From Candidatus Poseidoniaceae archaeon (GTDB taxonomy: Archaea; Thermoplasmatota; Poseidoniia; Poseidoniales; Poseidoniaceae): a DNA stretch of 64,000 nt. The stretch spans positions 232,271 through 296,270 of the forward strand of contig JASLKG010000005.1 in NCBI GenBank assembly GCA_030747695.1. The letters run 5' to 3'. The position numbers and the translations under genes are program-made. This document shows positions 62,201-64,000 of the stretch, piece by piece. The first letter of the stretch is position 1; each line of letters opens with the position of its first letter. A model generated the notes under the pieces. That model was given only the letters and a program-made list of their open reading frames with translations. It had not been told where the DNA came from and did not search any database.

Positions 62201-63188
62201 CATTAATCGAATAACTATTGCCTATTACCAAATTTGAAAGACTTACTGAAGCATAATCCTTGGTAAGAGATGTAATTGAGATTGAGGGCGTTGGTACAGC
62301 ATTTGGATTTACAAATGTAAAATTCATTGTGTAGTTTCCACTACCTGAATTTGCAATAACTCCAAAGTAAACAGTAACTCCTCCATTAGAGATATTAGTG
62401 TTATTTGTAGTCACACTCAATGAACCCTGTGTACCAGTATCTTGGTCAATCCAATATGTGAAAGCGCTGTCTATCAATCCAATAGTGTAATTGCCTGTAG
62501 GCATAGAACAGTTGACAAATAATTCATAACCACTCGAAATCGAAACATCGTATAAATCAGCAGCATCAAGTACAGAATCCACATATCCAGTGTAGCTTGA
62601 AGAGTTTGAAGGTAGTGTATGTGATGTAGTTTGCGAATTTCCAACATCTCCACCAGACCCAGCATCATTTTGCGTTACAGTAACTGGTGACCAAAAGGTG
62701 AGAGTGAGATAGTATTGTCCGTATCCCGAGTAAGCAACAACATAAATTGCAACTGTAACTCCGCCATTTGAAATATTTGTTCCAGAAGTTGATACGACTT
62801 CTGGATTACTGTATTCACTTAAATCATATGCATAAGTGAGATTCGTATCTGCCAGATAAAGATCAAAGTCTTCAGTTGAAGCAAAACTCATACTCACATT
62901 CAAGATATATCCTGAAGGGATGGTGATCAGATACAAATCTTCAGGATCGGTTGTGTCGTCAACCCATCCGTTATATGTTGAATTTGTAGTTGAAGTAAAT
63001 GTTACACTAGACGCTGAAGTATTTCCCGCATCTCCTCCAGAACCACCATCATTTTGAGAGTTGTTCGTTGCAAATAGTGGTAAATTATTGCTAGAATCTA
63101 GTGTTGATACAGTATCAATTCCATTTGCAAATGAAGTTAATATTAGAACCAATGATAAGACAAACACTCGTAATTTTACTCCGGACAT
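59289..63188 (-). CDS. Large calcium-repeat surface protein with C-terminal WW-like tail
   Basis: A 1299-residue surface protein. Signal peptide about 1-23; two pre-peptidase C-terminal (PPC)-like beta domains (about 45-165 and 170-295), with paired DGGSGGDAGNTSAS and DAGSGGDVGNSQTT starts; three Ser/Asn/Thr-rich beta domains to about 590; a thrombospondin type 3 array about 590-1205; one membrane helix (about 1220-1242); and a cytoplasmic tail ending in a WW-like motif (WVDENGVNWCRQQDGS then SEWTFS). No catalytic motif is seen. It is probably an adhesin or substrate-binding stalk. N-glycosylation sequons (NxS/T) are very dense in the first 600 residues. It is convergent with glmS, 10 bases apart. 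Confidence 0.85.
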   Translation of the reverse strand: MSGVKLRVFVLSLVLILTSFANGIDTVSTLDSSNNLPLFATNNSQNDGGSGGDAGNTSASSVTFTSTTNSTYNGWVDDTTDPEDLYLITIPSGYILNVSMSFASTEDFDLYLADTNLTYAYDLSEYSNPEVVSTSGTNISNGGVTVAIYVVAYSGYGQYYLTLTFWSPVTVTQNDAGSGGDVGNSQTTSHTLPSNSSSYTGYVDSVLDAADLYDVSISSGYELFVNCSMPTGNYTIGLIDSAFTYWIDQDTGTQGSLSVTTNNTNISNGGVTVYFGVIANSGSGNYTMNFTFVNPNAVPTPSISITSLTKDYASVSLSNLVIGNSYSINATTYSYPISSSGYNSSSTYNVTATSTQSTLNISANNSDIEGVYGLMTMLYSSNLFLDYDYNIFYYEMMESNIVNSSSANLYATNLTAGQSYSIEWRYYDSITNSTVSYSNYTAFNTTSSSKTINIMLNSVNTTNQHMLEVILYDQNSSMIGYHSNTYDPPRPLITIDSITTNANSSTNTVDVSMNNLTSGSNYSYQISINNYGNNSTVTASSLNYFTPSSSTYSASTYNYTTPNATGYYCAIANLYFYGSFVNQDSYCFNLTFDNDNDGVANEQDLCPNTPIGSTVDSNGCAASQRDTDGDGFNDDVDVFPFDSTQWADTDGDGYGDNTNGTLGDAFPTDPTQWSDIDGDGYGDNASGVNGDDLPFDSTQWSDSDGDGYGDNPNGNGADMYPSDPTQWVDSDGDGYGDNTWGNNPDYFPADPTQWADADGDGYGDNQSGNNPDKFPNESTQWADTDGDGYGDNQAGNNPDKFPSDSSQWFDRDGDGYGDNQAGANPDAFPDDSTQWTDLDGDGYGDNQAGNNPDKFPNEPSQWEDTDEDGYGNNASGINGDQCPNTPFGQSVDEFGCSESQSDHDSDGVSDDDDLCPNTLPSQSVNQQGCSQNQLDDDEDGVNNTWDSCPNTVPGSIADTSGCSPSQRDTDGDGIDDSRDICPSTSPGDDVDGMGCSEWEIDDDNDGIKNAWDSCTGTPSGLEVDSNGCSANQRDTDNDGIMDSMDQCSRTDPGEAVDANGCAAYERDGDQDGVNDELDNCPITTGGVLVDDYGCSANQRDGDGDGLPDSLDLCLGSPLGAIVDIDGCADVERDSDSDGVMDIDDACPYTPASEVANLDGCSPSQRDSDNDGISDAIDAFPNDPLESKDTDGDGIGDKSDYFPNDSTMSKQEDAIDNSWIFYALIVVLSILVIFLFVTRNKTPPEPPKASIDEMMVDPETQQIVIQQPEQWVDENGVNWCRQQDGSLMYYNTNTSEWTFS
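59575..61425 (-). repeat. Thrombospondin type 3 repeat array of the surface protein
   Basis: About 615 codons of in-frame Asp-rich repeats. The central block repeats DGDGYGDN plus FPxDPTQW at a period near 24-26 residues and has no Cys; both flanks carry the Cys-containing form DLCPNTPIGS. Adjacent units in the central block are close at DNA level, so they probably duplicated recently. Confidence 0.9.
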
Positions 63189-63200
63189 GGCTATGCCATG
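63186..63200. promoter_or_regulatory. Inverted repeat over the start codon of the surface protein
   Basis: The 15 bases catggctatgccatg form a 6-base stem with a TAT loop, and one arm contains the ATG (63188-63186). It could limit translation or be a protein-binding site. Confidence 0.3.
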
Positions 63201-63292
63201 CTCTCAAGCAACATCAAAGCATCCCCTTCCAAACACGACATTTGAAATGCTCTCGAATCAGTTTTTCAAATAACCCCTTGCAACTTTCCGAA

Positions 63293-63490
63293 TCAATCGA
63301 GAAGGTAGAATTTGATGATTGTTTGAGCCTGAAAATGTCCCACTCCGTGAACAGCCTTGAGATGCTCCTTCAGTTCATGTTTTTCTGACAAATCAGTATC
63401 TCTCAACACTGAGAACCACTCCTCAAGAGAGCGACCGGTTTTGTCCGCAAGATTTCGGATAATGGCCTTCTCCATTTTCTCTGGTTTCAT
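63293..63490 (-). CDS. Small DUF4287-like protein
   Basis: A 65-residue protein beginning MKPEKMEKAII. It carries the DUF4287 pattern: TGRSLEEWFSVL, then HELKEHLKAVHGVGHFQA. The domain is small and helical, often attached to DUF5655, with unknown function. The frame is open to 63580, but the added residues do not fit the family and would cross a palindrome between divergent genes. Its stop codon is about 100 bases from the start of the surface protein on the same strand. Confidence 0.65.
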   Translation of the reverse strand: MKPEKMEKAIIRNLADKTGRSLEEWFSVLRDTDLSEKHELKEHLKAVHGVGHFQAQTIIKFYLLD

Positions 63491-63537
63491 AGAAGGGCCC
63501 CCGTTCCAAACACGGGCGTTGTATAGGGTACCCTTGT

Positions 63538-63551
63538 TATCGTATACGATA
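63538..63551. promoter_or_regulatory. 14-bp palindrome between divergent genes
   Basis: The sequence tatcgtatacgata is its own reverse complement. It lies 48 bases before the DUF4287-like start and 44 bases before the lipoprotein start, flanked on both sides by agggccccc (63494 and 63554). The symmetry suits a dimeric repressor site for both genes. Confidence 0.35.
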
Positions 63552-63594
63552 CAGAGGGCCCCCCTTTGAAATATCAACACCTTTTCCGCAAACC

Positions 63595-64000
63595 ATGAAC
63601 CGTTTGAAATCTATTTTGATAGTTCTGACTTTTCTGCTATCATCTCTCTCAGGATGTATTGGTGACGAAACAGAAGTAGAAGGCGATGATAGTCCAATCT
63701 TATACAGTAGGTCTGGTACTGTAGAACACAATTACTGCAAGTTACTACCTGGTCAAGGTACTACTAGTAATAATTCCTCAGACGGATGTCCAACTGATGA
63801 TGAGACAATTGAGGATTATTGGTCTGCTATATCCAATTTGACTGTGATAAATCAGAGTGCTGGAGAAGGCATCATTATTCACACCCAATCAGGAGGGAAT
63901 ATGGCTGGAACATGCAGCAGTGGTGTAATCTGGGGTTGGAACATAAGACCAGATAATGGAGATGAGTATAACACTGCAGTGAACACATACGGCCCAGATA
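63595..64000 (+). CDS. Lipoprotein, 3'-truncated by window edge
   Basis: An ATG at 63595 opens a frame that runs to the window end (135 codons). A signal peptide (LKSILIVLTFLLSSLSGC) ends in a lipobox with Cys21. The mature part is acidic at first (GDETEVEGDD), then Ser/Thr/Gly-rich with several Cys (YCKLL, DGCPTDDE, GTCSSG), suggesting disulfides outside the cell. No domain is recognised in the visible portion. Confidence 0.75.
   Translation, partial: MNRLKSILIVLTFLLSSLSGCIGDETEVEGDDSPILYSRSGTVEHNYCKLLPGQGTTSNNSSDGCPTDDETIEDYWSAISNLTVINQSAGEGIIIHTQSGGNMAGTCSSGVIWGWNIRPDNGDEYNTAVNTYGPD

Overview
The window looks like a piece of an AT-rich, very gene-dense archaeal genome, most likely a planktonic marine euryarchaeon of the Marine Group II type (Candidatus Poseidoniales). 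That placement is inference. Directly visible archaeal markers are PCNA, transcription factor S, a fibrillarin/Nop5 pair, an NMD3-like protein, an exosome Csl4 protein, bifunctional phosphoglucose/phosphomannose isomerase and HMG-CoA synthase. The large secreted peptidases and proteins with thrombospondin type 3 (calcium) repeats fit a particle-degrading marine lifestyle. I find one tRNA (Gly, UCC), no rRNA, no CRISPR array and no insertion sequence. No stretch above 300 bases lacks a gene.

Layout. Bases 1-9120 hold the 3' part of a giant iterative polyketide/PUFA-type synthase (KS-AT-relic ACP-KS-ACP-ACP-KR-DH, open at the left edge), its phosphopantetheinyl transferase and a small MerT-like membrane protein. 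Bases 9121-16860 (minus) hold an M28 peptidase lipoprotein, an unknown membrane protein in a small tRNA-flanked segment, tRNA-Gly and a large subtilase with calcium repeats. Bases 16940-25016 hold an ABC exporter, a glycosyltransferase, PCNA, a ferritin-like protein, fibrillarin/Nop5, TFS and two SCO1-like lipoproteins. Bases 25017-37977 hold MutM, a LysE-type exporter, the fused B12 mutase IcmF, NAD(P)HX repair, an ABC-F ATPase, an acyl-CoA ligase, a SMUG-type uracil-DNA glycosylase and HMG-CoA synthase.

Bases 37979-46762 form one minus-strand run of eight genes: an integral membrane protein, a glycosyltransferase, aspartate semialdehyde dehydrogenase, a hypothetical, a zinc ribbon, a METTL5-like methyltransferase, Csl4 fused to two RRM domains, and a radical SAM protein. 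Bases 47394-51594 are a tight minus-strand run: CcmA-CcmB-like fusion, CcmC, a 50-residue CcmD-like protein, NMD3 and PGI/PMI. Bases 51607-59278 hold a rhomboid protease, a second large membrane-anchored subtilase and GlmS. The right end has a large calcium-repeat surface protein, a DUF4287-like protein and the start of a lipoprotein that runs off the window.

How the genes fit together. The surface arsenal (two subtilases, M28, M23, calcium-repeat protein) would degrade polymers outside the cell. Exporters and SCO/Ccm proteins support the envelope and respiratory chain. IcmF, the acyl-CoA ligase and HMG-CoA synthase handle acyl-CoA and isoprenoid precursors. The megasynthase with a dedicated PPTase is the most unexpected metabolic item, because archaea do not normally make lipids from acyl-ACP. 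The most novel architectures are Csl4-RRM-RRM, the CcmA-CcmB-like fusion, and the synthase whose two clear carrier domains have Thr where Ser is expected. All nine convergent gene pairs end within -8 to +10 bases of each other, four with exactly abutting stop codons.
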